A stretch of DNA of 64,000 bases, from positions 186,001 to 250,000 of the forward strand of contig NZ_SNZH01000010.1 in the NCBI RefSeq assembly GCF_004363655.1, read 5' to 3'. The position numbers were made by a program, and so were the translations under genes. The notes beneath the pieces are model-generated. The model saw only the letters and a list, made by a program, of their open reading frames with translations. It was not told the origin of the DNA and did not search any database. Position 1 is the stretch's first letter; each line of letters starts with the position of its first letter. Below, piece after piece: positions 8,545-17,703 of the stretch. This stretch comes from Tahibacter aquaticus (GTDB taxonomy: Bacteria > Pseudomonadota > Gammaproteobacteria > Xanthomonadales > Rhodanobacteraceae).

Positions 8545-9486
8545 ATGAGCAAAGTTCTGATCGTCGCCGAACACCTCAACGGCAAGCTCAATTCCAGCAC
8601 CGCGCGCTGCGTCACCTGCGCCAAGGCGTTCCATGCGGAAAGCATCGACATCCTCGTGCTGGCCGATGCGCCCGACGCCATTGCCGCCGAAGCCGCCGCG
8701 ATTGCCGGGGTCGGCAAGGTGCTGACCGTGGCCAACACGGCCAATGCGCATGCGCTGGCTGCGGTCTACGCGCCGCAGGTGGTCGCTGCCGCGGCGGGCT
8801 ATAGCCACGTGCTGGCGCCGTCGACCACCTTCGGCAAAGACCTCGCTCCGCGCGTTGCCGCACTGCTAGGCGTGGCCCAGGTGTCCGATATTGCCGAAGT
8901 GCTGGGCGCGCACAGCTTCAAGCGCCCGATCTACGCCGGCAACGCCATCATCACCGTGGAAGCTCCGGCAACCGCCACGCTGATCGGCACTGTGCGCACA
9001 GCCTCGTTCGCCGCGGCGGAAGCCGGTGGCAGCGCTGCCGTCGAAGCGCTGAGCATCAGCGCCGAACTGCCGACACATACGCGCTTCGTCGAACTGCAGC
9101 AGGGCAAGAGCGACCGTCCCGACCTGCAGAGCGCAGGCCGCGTCGTGTCCGGTGGCCGCGGTGTCGGTTCGGCGGAAAATTTCAGCGTGATCTACAAGCT
9201 GGCCGACAAGCTCGGCGCTGCCGTCGGCGCCTCGCGCGCCGCGGTCGATGCGGGCTACGTGCCCAGCGACATGCAGGTCGGCCAGACCGGCAAGATCATC
9301 TCGCCCGAGCTGTACCTGGCCATCGGCATTTCCGGTGCCATCCAGCATCTGACCGGCATCAAGGACGCAGGCACCATCGTCGCGATCAACAAGGACGGCG
9401 AAGCGCCGATCTTCGAGATTGCCGACATCGGCCTGGTCGGCGACCTGTTCACCCTGGTGCCGCAGCTGGAAGCCGCACTGGGCTGA
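8545..9486 (+). CDS. etfA: Electron transfer flavoprotein alpha subunit
   Basis: 313 residues, the partner of EtfB. The C-terminal FAD-binding domain has the expected sequence blocks: [14 protein letters not shown] at about 193-206, [23 protein letters not shown] at 230-252, [14 protein letters not shown] at 256-269, and INKD at about 281. It carries the bound FAD that shuttles electrons in fatty-acid and amino-acid oxidation. It starts 61 bases after etfB and is closed by a strong terminator, so the two form an operon. Confidence 0.97.
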   Translation: MSKVLIVAEHLNGKLNSSTARCVTCAKAFHAESIDILVLADAPDAIAAEAAAIAGVGKVLTVANTANAHALAAVYAPQVVAAAAGYSHVLAPSTTFGKDLAPRVAALLGVAQVSDIAEVLGAHSFKRPIYAGNAIITVEAPATATLIGTVRTASFAAAEAGGSAAVEALSISAELPTHTRFVELQQGKSDRPDLQSAGRVVSGGRGVGSAENFSVIYKLADKLGAAVGASRAAVDAGYVPSDMQVGQTGKIISPELYLAIGISGAIQHLTGIKDAGTIVAINKDGEAPIFEIADIGLVGDLFTLVPQLEAALG

Positions 9487-9507
9487 ACCTGCAAAACCTG
9501 CTGCAAG

Positions 9508-9540
9508 CGAAAAGGCCCGCCGCGCGCGGGCCTTTTCGTT
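9508..9540 (+). terminator. Rho-independent terminator of etfBA
   Basis: A long G+C-rich hairpin (AAAAGGCCCG paired with CGGGCCTTTT) begins about 22 bases after the etfA stop and ends in TTTTCGTT. Confidence 0.88.
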
Positions 9541-9647
9541 CCGACGCAAAAGCTCACCGATTTGGCGCTGGCTGCAACCTTGTCGCGCATTTCCGGCATC
9601 AACACCGCTTAGCATCCGCCCGCCGTCCAATACCGATACGACTTCTC

Positions 9648-11858
9648 ATGCTATTGCGCCTCCTGCTGCTGTCCCTGGTTCCCGCCGCCGCCTCGGCACA
9701 GACGGCACTGCGCATCGATGGACGCATCGACGAAGCGCAATGGCGCGACGCCCACGTCTTTCGCGATTTCAAGCGCGTGCAGCCGTATACGCTGGACGCG
9801 GCCACGGTCGTCACCGAAGCGCGCATGCTGTCCACGCCCGAAGGCATTGCCTTCGCCTTCCGCTGCGAACAGCCGGCGGATATTCCGCGCGTCAAGCCGT
9901 TCACGCCGCGCGACCGCATCCGCAATGCCGATCGCGTCAATGTGAACATCGATTTCGATGCGGACGGCAAGACCGGCTACAACTTCACCGTATCGATGTC
10001 CGATTCGATCGAAGACGCGATCATCACCAACGAAAACAATTTCAGCACCGACTGGGACGCGGACTGGCAGCACGCGGTGCAGGAAGACGAGGCCGGCTGG
10101 AGCGTGGAAATCCTGCTGCCCTGGACCATCGCAACCATGCGCGGCAGCAGCACGCCGACGCGCGAAGTGGCGGTCAATGTGGATCGCGTCGTTGCCTCGC
10201 GCAGCGAGCGGTCGGCCATGCCGCCGGTGTTCTACGACAATTCGGTCTATCTGTCGGGCTTCGAGCGCGTCATGATTGCGCAGTACCGCAGCCAGGTGCT
10301 GGATTTCTTTCCGTACGTCTCGGCGCTGTACGACCTGAAGCATCCGGGCAGCGAGCTGCGTACCGGCGCCGACCTGTTCTGGAAGCCCAGCGGCGATTTC
10401 CAGCTCACGGCAACGGTGAATCCGGATTTCGGCCAGGTCGAGTCGGATGAACTGGTGGTCAACTTCGACGCGATCGAAACCTTCTACTCGGACAAGCGCC
10501 CGTTCTTCACCGAGAACCAGGCGCTGTTCGACCTGCAAAGTGCGCCGGACGGCGTGATTTTGTATACACGGCGCATAGGCGCTGCTTCCGACGACGGCAG
10601 CGGCAACGCGGCCGACATCGCCGCGGCGGTGAAGGTGAACGGCAATGCGGGCAATCTGAAATACGGCGCGCTGCTGGCCGAGGAAGCCGACGACGCGGGC
10701 CGCCGCTTTGCTGCAGCACGGCTGCTGTATCCGATCGGCGAGTCGAGCATAGGCACGCTGATCACCTCGGTCGATCGCCCCGCACTGGACCGCCAGGCCC
10801 AGGTGATGGCGAACGACTGGCGCTGGGCCATATCGCCGGGTCTGCGCCTGGAAGGCCAGTTTCTGCTCAGCGACATCGACCAGGCCGGGGTCAACAGCCG
10901 CGACAGCGGCGGCGTGCTGCGCCTGCTGTCCAATCCGACGCCGCAATGGCAGCACATCGCCATACTGACTCACCTCGGCGGCGCGCTGGATTTCAACGAC
11001 GCCGGCTATATGCCGCGCAACAATTTCAATCGCGCGCTGTGGGAGTCGAGCTACAAGCGCAGCAACCTGCCGGCCGATTCGTCCATCGCTGCCATCACCT
11101 GGCGCGGTATCGGCATATATCGGGCGAATGACGACGGCGACCGGCTGAGTGCCTACGGCTACCTCACGCGCAACGCGGAATTTCGCGCCGGCGGTTCGCA
11201 TTTCCTCGAACTGCGCCTGGACAGCGCCGGCTGGGACGACCAGATCACGCGCGGCAACGGCAAGATCTGGCGCGACGCACGGCAATCGTTGTTCACCGAA
11301 TTCGAGAGCGCGCGCCGCGGCAAATGGCAGTACCAGCTCGGCGTCTGGGCACTGCAGGAAGGCGTGGACGACTGGGCGCTGCAGCTGGAATCCAGCATCA
11401 GCTACAGCGTCAACGACCGTCTGTCCATCGACGGCGAAATCAGTCCGCGCTGGAGCCGCGACTGGCTGATCTGGCTGGACGGCGACCGCCTTGCCAGCTA
11501 TCGCCGCACGCAGTGGGACACGGCGGTGAACATCAACTGGTTTCCCCGCGCGCGCCACGAACTGCGCGCCAAGCTGCAGTGGTTCGCCATCGACGCGCAC
11601 GACGCGACGGCGTACCGCATCGGCCCGCGTGGAAGCCTGTACCCGGACGGCACGGCGGACGATTTCAGCGTCAACAATTTCGGCCTGCAATTGCGCTACC
11701 GCTACGAGTTTGCACCGCAGTCCGAGCTGTACCTGGTCTACAGCCGCGGCGGCTACGAGCGGCGCGAACGGCATGACGACAGCATTGACCTGTTTACCGA
11801 CGCGCTCAGCCTGCGCGATGCGGACCAGTTTCTCGCCAAGGTGCGCTATCGCTTCTGA
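9648..11858 (+). CDS. DUF5916-family protein with CBM9-like N-terminus and outer-membrane-type barrel (736 aa)
   Basis: A secreted or outer-membrane protein. Signal peptide about 1-18 (cut after ASAQ). Residues about 20-195 form a CBM9/DOMON-like beta domain (RIDGRIDEAQW; the VNVNIDFDADGKTGY region). From about 200 onward comes the DUF5916 region, with GADLFWKPSGDFQLTATVNPDFGQVE and PFFTENQALFDL, then a long series of amphipathic beta-strands ending in an aromatic residue (KVRYRF), typical of a barrel. Function is unestablished; family members are often annotated as hydrolases because of the carbohydrate-binding-like domain. It is monocistronic, with a hairpin downstream. Confidence 0.85.
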   Translation: MLLRLLLLSLVPAAASAQTALRIDGRIDEAQWRDAHVFRDFKRVQPYTLDAATVVTEARMLSTPEGIAFAFRCEQPADIPRVKPFTPRDRIRNADRVNVNIDFDADGKTGYNFTVSMSDSIEDAIITNENNFSTDWDADWQHAVQEDEAGWSVEILLPWTIATMRGSSTPTREVAVNVDRVVASRSERSAMPPVFYDNSVYLSGFERVMIAQYRSQVLDFFPYVSALYDLKHPGSELRTGADLFWKPSGDFQLTATVNPDFGQVESDELVVNFDAIETFYSDKRPFFTENQALFDLQSAPDGVILYTRRIGAASDDGSGNAADIAAAVKVNGNAGNLKYGALLAEEADDAGRRFAAARLLYPIGESSIGTLITSVDRPALDRQAQVMANDWRWAISPGLRLEGQFLLSDIDQAGVNSRDSGGVLRLLSNPTPQWQHIAILTHLGGALDFNDAGYMPRNNFNRALWESSYKRSNLPADSSIAAITWRGIGIYRANDDGDRLSAYGYLTRNAEFRAGGSHFLELRLDSAGWDDQITRGNGKIWRDARQSLFTEFESARRGKWQYQLGVWALQEGVDDWALQLESSISYSVNDRLSIDGEISPRWSRDWLIWLDGDRLASYRRTQWDTAVNINWFPRARHELRAKLQWFAIDAHDATAYRIGPRGSLYPDGTADDFSVNNFGLQLRYRYEFAPQSELYLVYSRGGYERRERHDDSIDLFTDALSLRDADQFLAKVRYRF

Positions 11859-11901
11859 GGCCGCGTAGGGGAATTGCCCGTTCGCTCGTCTTGCACTGCC
11901 A

Positions 11902-11934
11902 CGCGCCGGACGACCGGGTAGTCGATCCGGCGCG
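11902..11934 (+). terminator. Possible terminator hairpin after the DUF5916 gene
   Basis: CGCGCCGGA pairs with TCCGGCGCG around an inner CGAC/GTCG stem. There is no T-tract, so it may be a transcript-end stabiliser rather than a classical terminator. Confidence 0.35.
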
Positions 11935-12081
11935 GCGGCGCGCCACAGCGGCGCGTGCACATTGCTGAACGCCAACTGCTACTGCAATGGACTTGCGCCA
12001 AGGCCGGATAGCTCTGGCAAACTTGGCCCCAGCCACGGAGTTACCCGGAACCGCGGCGCCACGGAAGACAGGCACCAAGCC

Positions 12082-13557
12082 ATGAAGAAACCGATCTGGG
12101 AACCCAGTTCCGAGCGCATAGAGCGCGCCAACATCCACCGTTTCGTGCGCTATGTGCGCGAGCAGACCGGCAACGACGATCTGCGCCGCTTCGCTCCGCT
12201 CTACGATTTCTCGATACGCCACCCGGAACGTTTCTGGCCGATGCTGTGGGAGTTCTGCGGCATTCGCGCCTCGGGCACGTTCCACGAGGTGATCGTCGAT
12301 GCAGGACGCCTGCCCGGTGCGCGCTGGTTTCCCGGCATCCGGCTGAATTTCGCCCAGAACCTGCTGCGTTTCCGCGACGAGCGCTGCGCCCTGATCGGCA
12401 GCGATGCCTATGGTCACCGGCAGGAACTCAGCTATGCCCAATTGCAGCAGCAGGTCGCCCGCGCTGCAGCGGGTCTGCGCGCGCTGGGACTGCGGCCCGG
12501 CGATACGGTATTGGCAATACTGCCGAACGGCATCGAAGCCGTAGTCGCCCTGCTTGCGGCCGTCGCCGCCGGCGCGATCTGGTCTGCATTGCCGGCAGAC
12601 TGCGACGCTGCGCGCCTGCAGGCCGCGGCCGCCGCACTGCAGCCACGCCTGCTCGTCGCCACGGCGGCGGCAGCCGATAAAGTTCCCAAAATTGAACTTT
12701 CCATTCTTGTCGACATGCATCGCCCCGGCCATGCCAACTGGAGCGAACTGCTGGTTGCACAGGCGCCGCCGCTGCAGTTCGAGCTGGCCGGCTTCGATCA
12801 TCCGTTGTTCGCGCTGTGCGGCGACGACGGCGACATCAGCCTGCACTCCTCCGGCGGCACGCTGATCCAGCACCTGAAGGAACTGCTGCTGCACGCCGAC
12901 CTCAAGCGCGAAGACCATATCCTGTTCAGCGCGCAGCCGGGGCAGAGCGCGTGGTACTGGCTGGTGTCCGGCCTGGCTGTCGGCGCCACCCTGGTGATGG
13001 CCGATGCGGATTTCGACCTGGCCAGGGCCGGCAGCTGGGATCTGCTCGACCAGCACAGCGTCAGCGTGCTGGCCATCGCTGCGGATCCATTGCAGGCCTT
13101 TCTCGACAGCGGTCTGCAGCCGCAGCAGACGCACAAATTGCTGTCGCTAAAGACCGTGCTCGCCTTCGGTGCGCCGCTGCCCGCAGCGGCCGTGGAGCAG
13201 GTCTATGCGCGCATCAAGTCGCGCCTGATGCTGTCGACGCTGTGGGGCGACGCGGGCGGGTTGTCGCACCTGGTGCTGGGCTGTCCGCTGCTGCCGGTGT
13301 ACAGCGACGAAAGCGGCTGCCGCGGGCTGGGCATGAAGATCGACGTGCTCGACGCCAGCGGCGTGGCGCAGGCAGAGCTGCCCGGCCGCCTGGCCTGCCT
13401 GGCGGCGTTTCCGTCGCTGCCGCTGGGGCTGCTCGGCGACAGCGACGGCAGCCGCTTCCAGGCCAAGTATTTTTCCCATTTTCCCAATGTCTGGTGCAGC
13501 GGCGAAACGGCGCGTCTGGGCGCGCACGACGGCGTCCAGGCCGCCGGCACTGAATGA
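12082..13557 (+). CDS. Degenerate acetoacetyl-CoA synthetase-like protein, probably inactive (491 aa)
   Basis: The N-terminal half aligns by eye with acetoacetyl-CoA synthetases of the acyl-adenylate-forming family: LNFAQNLL at about 93-100, HRQELSYAQLQQQVARAAAGLRALG at about 113-137, GDTVLAILPNGIEAVVALLAA. Essential parts are missing. The phosphate-binding loop normally reading SSGTTGLPK plus about ten residues is gone, so the sequence jumps from HSSG to GTLIQHLKE near residue 260. The usual GGTDI stretch is replaced by WGDAGG. The protein ends at GETARLGAHDG without the roughly 110-residue C-terminal domain that carries the catalytic lysine (family length about 650). The frame is nevertheless open. 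Either an old pseudogene or a protein kept for another role. ATG chosen at 12082; longer in-frame openings upstream have no homology. Confidence 0.8.
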   Translation: MKKPIWEPSSERIERANIHRFVRYVREQTGNDDLRRFAPLYDFSIRHPERFWPMLWEFCGIRASGTFHEVIVDAGRLPGARWFPGIRLNFAQNLLRFRDERCALIGSDAYGHRQELSYAQLQQQVARAAAGLRALGLRPGDTVLAILPNGIEAVVALLAAVAAGAIWSALPADCDAARLQAAAAALQPRLLVATAAAADKVPKIELSILVDMHRPGHANWSELLVAQAPPLQFELAGFDHPLFALCGDDGDISLHSSGGTLIQHLKELLLHADLKREDHILFSAQPGQSAWYWLVSGLAVGATLVMADADFDLARAGSWDLLDQHSVSVLAIAADPLQAFLDSGLQPQQTHKLLSLKTVLAFGAPLPAAAVEQVYARIKSRLMLSTLWGDAGGLSHLVLGCPLLPVYSDESGCRGLGMKIDVLDASGVAQAELPGRLACLAAFPSLPLGLLGDSDGSRFQAKYFSHFPNVWCSGETARLGAHDGVQAAGTE

Positions 13558-13567
13558 GCATGCGTCC

Positions 13568-13957
13568 ATGAGCTTCTACGTCCACCCCCTGGCCTGCTGC
13601 GAAAGCAGCGCAATCGGCGACGACACCCGCGTATAGGCTTTCGCCCATGGGCTGCCGCAGGCGCACATCGGCAGCGACTGCACTATCTGCGATCACATAT
13701 TCATCGAGTACGTCGGCGGCGGCGGCGACCGCGTAACGGCCAAGTGCGGCGCGCAGCGGTGGGACGGCGAGCGGCAGCAGGAATTCCTGCTCGACCGGCC
13801 CGAGCTGGGCATTCCTATGCCGCCGATCACCTGGGGCATCCAGTACAAGTATTCCAGCGATGCCGTGCTGCTGGTGTTCGCCTCGCATCACTACGAGGCG
13901 GACGACTATGTGCGCGACTACGTGCGTTTCGTTGCGCTGAAGAAAGCCGCAACCTAG
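13568..13957 (+). pseudogene. Remnant of a WxcM-type sugar acyltransferase/FdtA isomerase gene
   Basis: Translation from the ATG at 13568 gives a left-handed beta-helix acyltransferase beginning (SFYVHPLACCESSAIGD, then HIGSDCTICDHIFIE) and then jumps, after AKCGAQRWDGERQ, straight into the C-terminal part of a WxcM/FdtA-type dTDP-sugar 3,4-ketoisomerase (QEFLLDRPELGI, PPITWGIQYKYS, DAVLLVFASHHYEADDYVRDY). Known WxcM proteins have these two domains in this order but are far longer, so several hundred internal bases have been lost. A TAG at 13634-13636 stands where a Trp codon is expected (TRV-stop-AFAH). The rest stays in frame to the TAG at 13955. It marks a former nucleotide-sugar or O-antigen locus and lies next to the decayed synthetase gene. 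Confidence 0.85.
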
Positions 13958-14011
13958 GTCGCCAGCCCTGCAATGCGCTGCGGCGCCGGCGTCACGCCTG
14001 CGCCACAGACA

Positions 14012-15712
14012 TCAACTTTTCCACAATGGGGGAAGTACCGCATCGTCGTTGGCGGCCGCGCGGCTTGCCAGTTCCAGGCCGCGGCTGAAGCTGGCGGCGA
14101 AGCCGGCCGGCACCGATGTCGTGGCGTCTGCCGCATACAGGCTGGCCTGCAGCGCGGCGATGGCGTCGCGCTGCACAGGCGACTGCAGCTGTGCCGCCAG
14201 TTCGCCCAGGTTGCGCGCGCTTGCGCCTTCGTGCCGTGCCCAGGCCAGCAGCTGGCGCGCCGTGGCGGCGGCATCGTTGCCGGCCACGGCCTGGTCGAAA
14301 GCCTTGCGCGAACCCGGTGCCGCTGCCGGGCTGGCCGCAGCAACGGGTAGCGATACCGGGCTGCGGCGCCAGTACAGAAAGGCCAGCAGGGTCAAAATCC
14401 ACAAGACAAAACTGCCGATCGCGAGCAGGCGCCAGATTTCCGCCCGCGACGAATCGTAGCCGGACGCAGCGGTCGCCAGGCCCGGCGTTGCGGCTTCGGT
14501 CGGTGCGGCATTGGGCAGCACCGCCGCAGTGCCCGCGCCATCGGCCGCCGTCGCGGCGCCAACTTCCACGTCGAAGGCCGGCGTCTGCGCCAGGGCGGCC
14601 TTGTTGCTGGCGGTATCCCACCAGTTCAGCTGCATCGCCGGCACATGCAAGGTGCCGGCGCGCTTGGGCACGATGGCGAACTTGCGGCTGCGCTCGCCGA
14701 TGATCCAGCCGTTGTTCTCGCGCGAGCGCGTAGTGGATTTGTCGGGATAGATTTCCGCGCCCTCGATGGCCGGCATTTCCAGTTCGGGCAGCTGTTCGAA
14801 GCCCAGGCCCTGGGCCGTCGCGGTAATGGTCGCAGTGAGCGGCTCGCCGACCCGGGCGGGCGCCGCGGGATTGGCGCCGTCGATACGCAGCTCCAGCGAT
14901 TGCGCCGGCAGCCACGGGCTGTTGCCCGACTCGGCCGGGCGCGGACGTACCTCGATGGACAGCGCGTCGGAGCGCGCGCTGACCGCACGGCCGCGGCCGA
15001 AGAACATGGCATTCGGGTCGTTGCCGCTGAGCGCGCGGCCGCGGAAATTGACTGCGGGCAGCGCCAGGTTGCCGCTTTTCTGCGCGGTCACGGAATAGCG
15101 CCGCTCCAGCACGCGGTAACGCCGTCCGTCGCGCTCGGCTTCGTAGCTGCGGTCCTGGCCCAGCTTCTGCACTACGGCATCGGCCGCGGTCAGCTCGTCC
15201 AGGCCGCCGTCGGTCAGGTTGATGGCATAGAACAGTTTCAGCGTCACCCGCACCTGCTGCTGCACATAGGCATTGAGCGGATCGGCGCTGAGTTCGACGA
15301 ACAGGTCGTCGCCAGGTTTGGCACTGGCCACCACGGGCGCGGCGCCGACGTTCAGCTCGACCGGCGCGGTCTTGTGCGTGCCGACGCTGAGTGCCGGTAC
15401 GGTCAGCTTGCCCTCGCGCCGCGGTTTCAGCCCTATGGCCCAGAGCTGGGTGCTGGAAGCACTGCCGTTGACGATGCTGACCGAGCTGGAATTGGAGCGG
15501 TTGAGCAATTCGAAGTCGGCTTCCAACCCGCTGAAATCGGGCTCGCCGAGCGCGCCGCTGGTTTCGACGTTCAAGGTGACGGTTTCGCCCAGTTGCATGC
15601 TGTCGCGATCCAGCCATGCACGCACGGTATCGGCAGCCAAGGCCGGCCAGACCAGCGCCGCCAGCAGCAAGGCCAGCAGCGTGCGTAGCGCCCATCGCGG
15701 GAAGGTGTTCAT
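14012..15712 (-). CDS. batD: BatD-like oxygen-tolerance protein
   Basis: 566 residues. Signal peptide about 1-27 (ending ALAADT), then two or three beta-rich BatD domains (about 28-410; for example VRAWLDRDSMQLGETVTLNVE and VGEPLTATITATAQGLGFEQLPEL), one membrane helix at about 430-450 (LLAIGSFVLWILTLLAFLYW), and a cytoplasmic tail. The start is placed at 15712 because it gives a proper signal peptide and the ATGA overlap with the stop of batB. In the Bat/MoxR systems BatD is the periplasmic-facing partner of the VWA proteins. The role (aerotolerance, envelope stress or complex assembly) has been shown in few species and is inferred here. Confidence 0.88.
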   Translation of the reverse strand: MNTFPRWALRTLLALLLAALVWPALAADTVRAWLDRDSMQLGETVTLNVETSGALGEPDFSGLEADFELLNRSNSSSVSIVNGSASSTQLWAIGLKPRREGKLTVPALSVGTHKTAPVELNVGAAPVVASAKPGDDLFVELSADPLNAYVQQQVRVTLKLFYAINLTDGGLDELTAADAVVQKLGQDRSYEAERDGRRYRVLERRYSVTAQKSGNLALPAVNFRGRALSGNDPNAMFFGRGRAVSARSDALSIEVRPRPAESGNSPWLPAQSLELRIDGANPAAPARVGEPLTATITATAQGLGFEQLPELEMPAIEGAEIYPDKSTTRSRENNGWIIGERSRKFAIVPKRAGTLHVPAMQLNWWDTASNKAALAQTPAFDVEVGAATAADGAGTAAVLPNAAPTEAATPGLATAASGYDSSRAEIWRLLAIGSFVLWILTLLAFLYWRRSPVSLPVAAASPAAAPGSRKAFDQAVAGNDAAATARQLLAWARHEGASARNLGELAAQLQSPVQRDAIAALQASLYAADATTSVPAGFAASFSRGLELASRAAANDDAVLPPLWKS

Positions 15713-17703
15713 TGCTCGCCGCCTTGTCCGCCGCGCTGGCGGCGTTCGTATTCGAGTTGGAATTTGCGCCGCAGCAGGCCGCCCGGATCGTCCGGCACGC
15801 GTTGCAGCCACTGGTCTACTGCCTGGCGCTGTTCGCGCTCGGCGGTGGTTTCGGCCGATTCCTGCGGCGTGCCGGCGGTCACGGCCTGCTGTTCGCCCTT
15901 TTCATCTTTCTGGCCGGGCTGGGCCTGGCCGGCAGCGTCCTTGCCCTGCTGCAAAGCCTTTTCCATCGCCTGCTGGAAGGCCTGCTGCTGGCTCGCATCG
16001 GCCTTGGCCGAGGGCTGGCCCGATTTGCCGGCGGCTTCGTCGCGCTCGCCGGGTTTGGCTTGGCCCTGCTTGGAAGCCTGGTCCTGGCGCTGCTGGGTTT
16101 CGCCGGCCGTGCCGGACTTGTCTTCGCCCTTGGACTCGGCACCGGGCTGGCCCTGTTGCGCCGCCTCCCCCTGCTGGCCGGACTGGCCGTCCTGCTGCTG
16201 GCCGTCTTCGCCGGCGCTGGCGTCCTGCGACTGCTGGGTTGAATCGGAGGAATTCTGGTTGCCCTGCTGCGGCTGGTCGGGCTTGGCGCCGTGGGGCTGC
16301 TGCTGGTCTTTGGACGAGGAATTCTTGTCCTTGCCCTGCTTCTGCTCTTGCTGCTTGAGCCAGTCTTCCACGGCCTGCTTGTTGGCCAGGGCGTCGGCAT
16401 GCTGCGGGTCGCGCTGCAAGGCCTGATTCCAGGCATCGATCGCCGCTTCGTAGTTCTGCTGCTGCGCCAGCGCATTGCCACGGTTGTAGGCGGCATCGGC
16501 AGATTCGCCGTGCGACCAGTCCTTGGCCGCAGCCTCCGCATCGCCGGCGCGGAAATGCGCCGCGCCGCGCAGGTCGGCGTCGCTGGCCTGGGCCGCCGCC
16601 TGGGCCGCGTCGCCAGCCTGCAGCGACTGCCAGGCCTGCTGGTCGTCGCGCTGCCACAGATCGCTCCAGGACAGCGCATACGCCGGCTGCTGCACGCCCA
16701 GGCAGGCCAGCAGCAGCACCGCCAGCCAGCCGCGGCGGAAACCGGCCAGGGCCAGCGGCAGCAGCAACAGGGCGAGCCAGGGGCCGCGATCCAGCCAATG
16801 GGCGCTGTCCACGCCAGGCGAATCCTTGGCGTCGATGCTGGCCGTGCCGGTGGCGGCGACCAGGCCGGCCAGGTCGGGCGCGGCGCTGCCATCGAGCACG
16901 CGGAAGTTGCCGCCGCCAACCCGGGCCAGCGTCTGCAGGCTGGCGGCATCGACGCGCGGCACGACGATATTGCCGGCGCTATCTTTCCAGAAATCGCCTT
17001 GTGGAAGGCTGACCGGCGCTCCGGCCGCCGTGCCCACGGCCAGCACCGAAACGCGCACGCCCTGGCGCAGCGCCGCCTGGGCTTCGCCCTGGGCATCGGC
17101 CGAGGCTTCGTCCAGCACCAGGATGATCTCGCCGCGCGCCGCGCCGGACTGGTGCAGCAGTTCCACGCCGCGGCGGATCGCCGCGCCGGTGGCATTGCCG
17201 GCGACCGGCATCACACCCGGATCGAGTTCCATCAGCAAATTGCGCACAGTGGCGCCGTCGTCGGTCATCGGCGCCACGACGAAGGCGTCGCCGGCATAGC
17301 CGAGCAGGGCGACCTGGCCGTCGGCCAGCACGTCGAGCAGGTCGCGGATGGCGAAACGGGCACGCGTCAGCCGGGTCGGCTTGAGATCCGCCGCCAGCAT
17401 GCTGGGGCTCAGCTGCAGCGCGATCACGCGCGCCGCCTGGTTGCGGTACAGCGGCGTGGGCAGGCGTTCCCAGGCCGGCCCGGCCGCGGCGACGCAGGCG
17501 ATGGTCCAGGCCACCGACACCAGCAGCAGCGGTGCGCGGCGCGGCGTTTCGGCACCGGCCAGCAGATGCGGCAGCAGATGCGCATCGACGGCGCGCGCCC
17601 AACTGCGCTGCAGACCGCCGTCGGCGCGCAGCGCACGCCACAGCAGCGGCAGCAGCAGCAAGGCCAGAAACCACCAGGGACGCAGAAAATGCAACATATC
17701 CAT
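15709..17703 (-). CDS. batB: BatB-like VWA protein fused to a TPR/Gln-rich tail (664 aa)
   Basis: Two N-terminal membrane helices (about 8-22 and 55-75) flank a short segment, followed by a VWA domain (about 85-275), a membrane helix near 305-330, a TPR unit (about 365-440, SADAAYNRGNALAQQQNYEAA and following), a long Gln/Gly/Lys/Ser-rich low-complexity stretch (about 450-600) and a conserved end (VDQWLQRVPDDPGGLLRRKFQLEY). The VWA metal site reads ALQLSPSM where family members have DLSPSM, so the first metal-binding Asp is replaced by Gln (CAG codon). The start at 17703 shares one base with the batA stop. The tail takes the place of a separate BatC. Inner-membrane protein working with BatA, DUF58, DUF4381, BatD and MoxR. 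Confidence 0.87.
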   Translation of the reverse strand: MDMLHFLRPWWFLALLLLPLLWRALRADGGLQRSWARAVDAHLLPHLLAGAETPRRAPLLLVSVAWTIACVAAAGPAWERLPTPLYRNQAARVIALQLSPSMLAADLKPTRLTRARFAIRDLLDVLADGQVALLGYAGDAFVVAPMTDDGATVRNLLMELDPGVMPVAGNATGAAIRRGVELLHQSGAARGEIILVLDEASADAQGEAQAALRQGVRVSVLAVGTAAGAPVSLPQGDFWKDSAGNIVVPRVDAASLQTLARVGGGNFRVLDGSAAPDLAGLVAATGTASIDAKDSPGVDSAHWLDRGPWLALLLLPLALAGFRRGWLAVLLLACLGVQQPAYALSWSDLWQRDDQQAWQSLQAGDAAQAAAQASDADLRGAAHFRAGDAEAAAKDWSHGESADAAYNRGNALAQQQNYEAAIDAWNQALQRDPQHADALANKQAVEDWLKQQEQKQGKDKNSSSKDQQQPHGAKPDQPQQGNQNSSDSTQQSQDASAGEDGQQQDGQSGQQGEAAQQGQPGAESKGEDKSGTAGETQQRQDQASKQGQAKPGERDEAAGKSGQPSAKADASQQQAFQQAMEKALQQGKDAAGQAQPGQKDEKGEQQAVTAGTPQESAETTAEREQRQAVDQWLQRVPDDPGGLLRRKFQLEYERRQRGGQGGEQ

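Noticed and set aside
9651-11975. 774-codon open frame on the minus strand opposite the DUF5916 gene
   Set aside because: High-GC shadow: Arg/Ala/Gln-rich composition without motifs, fully overlapping a well-supported gene.
15616-16242. Hydrophobic 208-codon plus-strand frame opposite batB and batD
   Set aside because: The hydrophobic look comes from the complement of Gln/Lys/Gly-rich codons in the batB tail.
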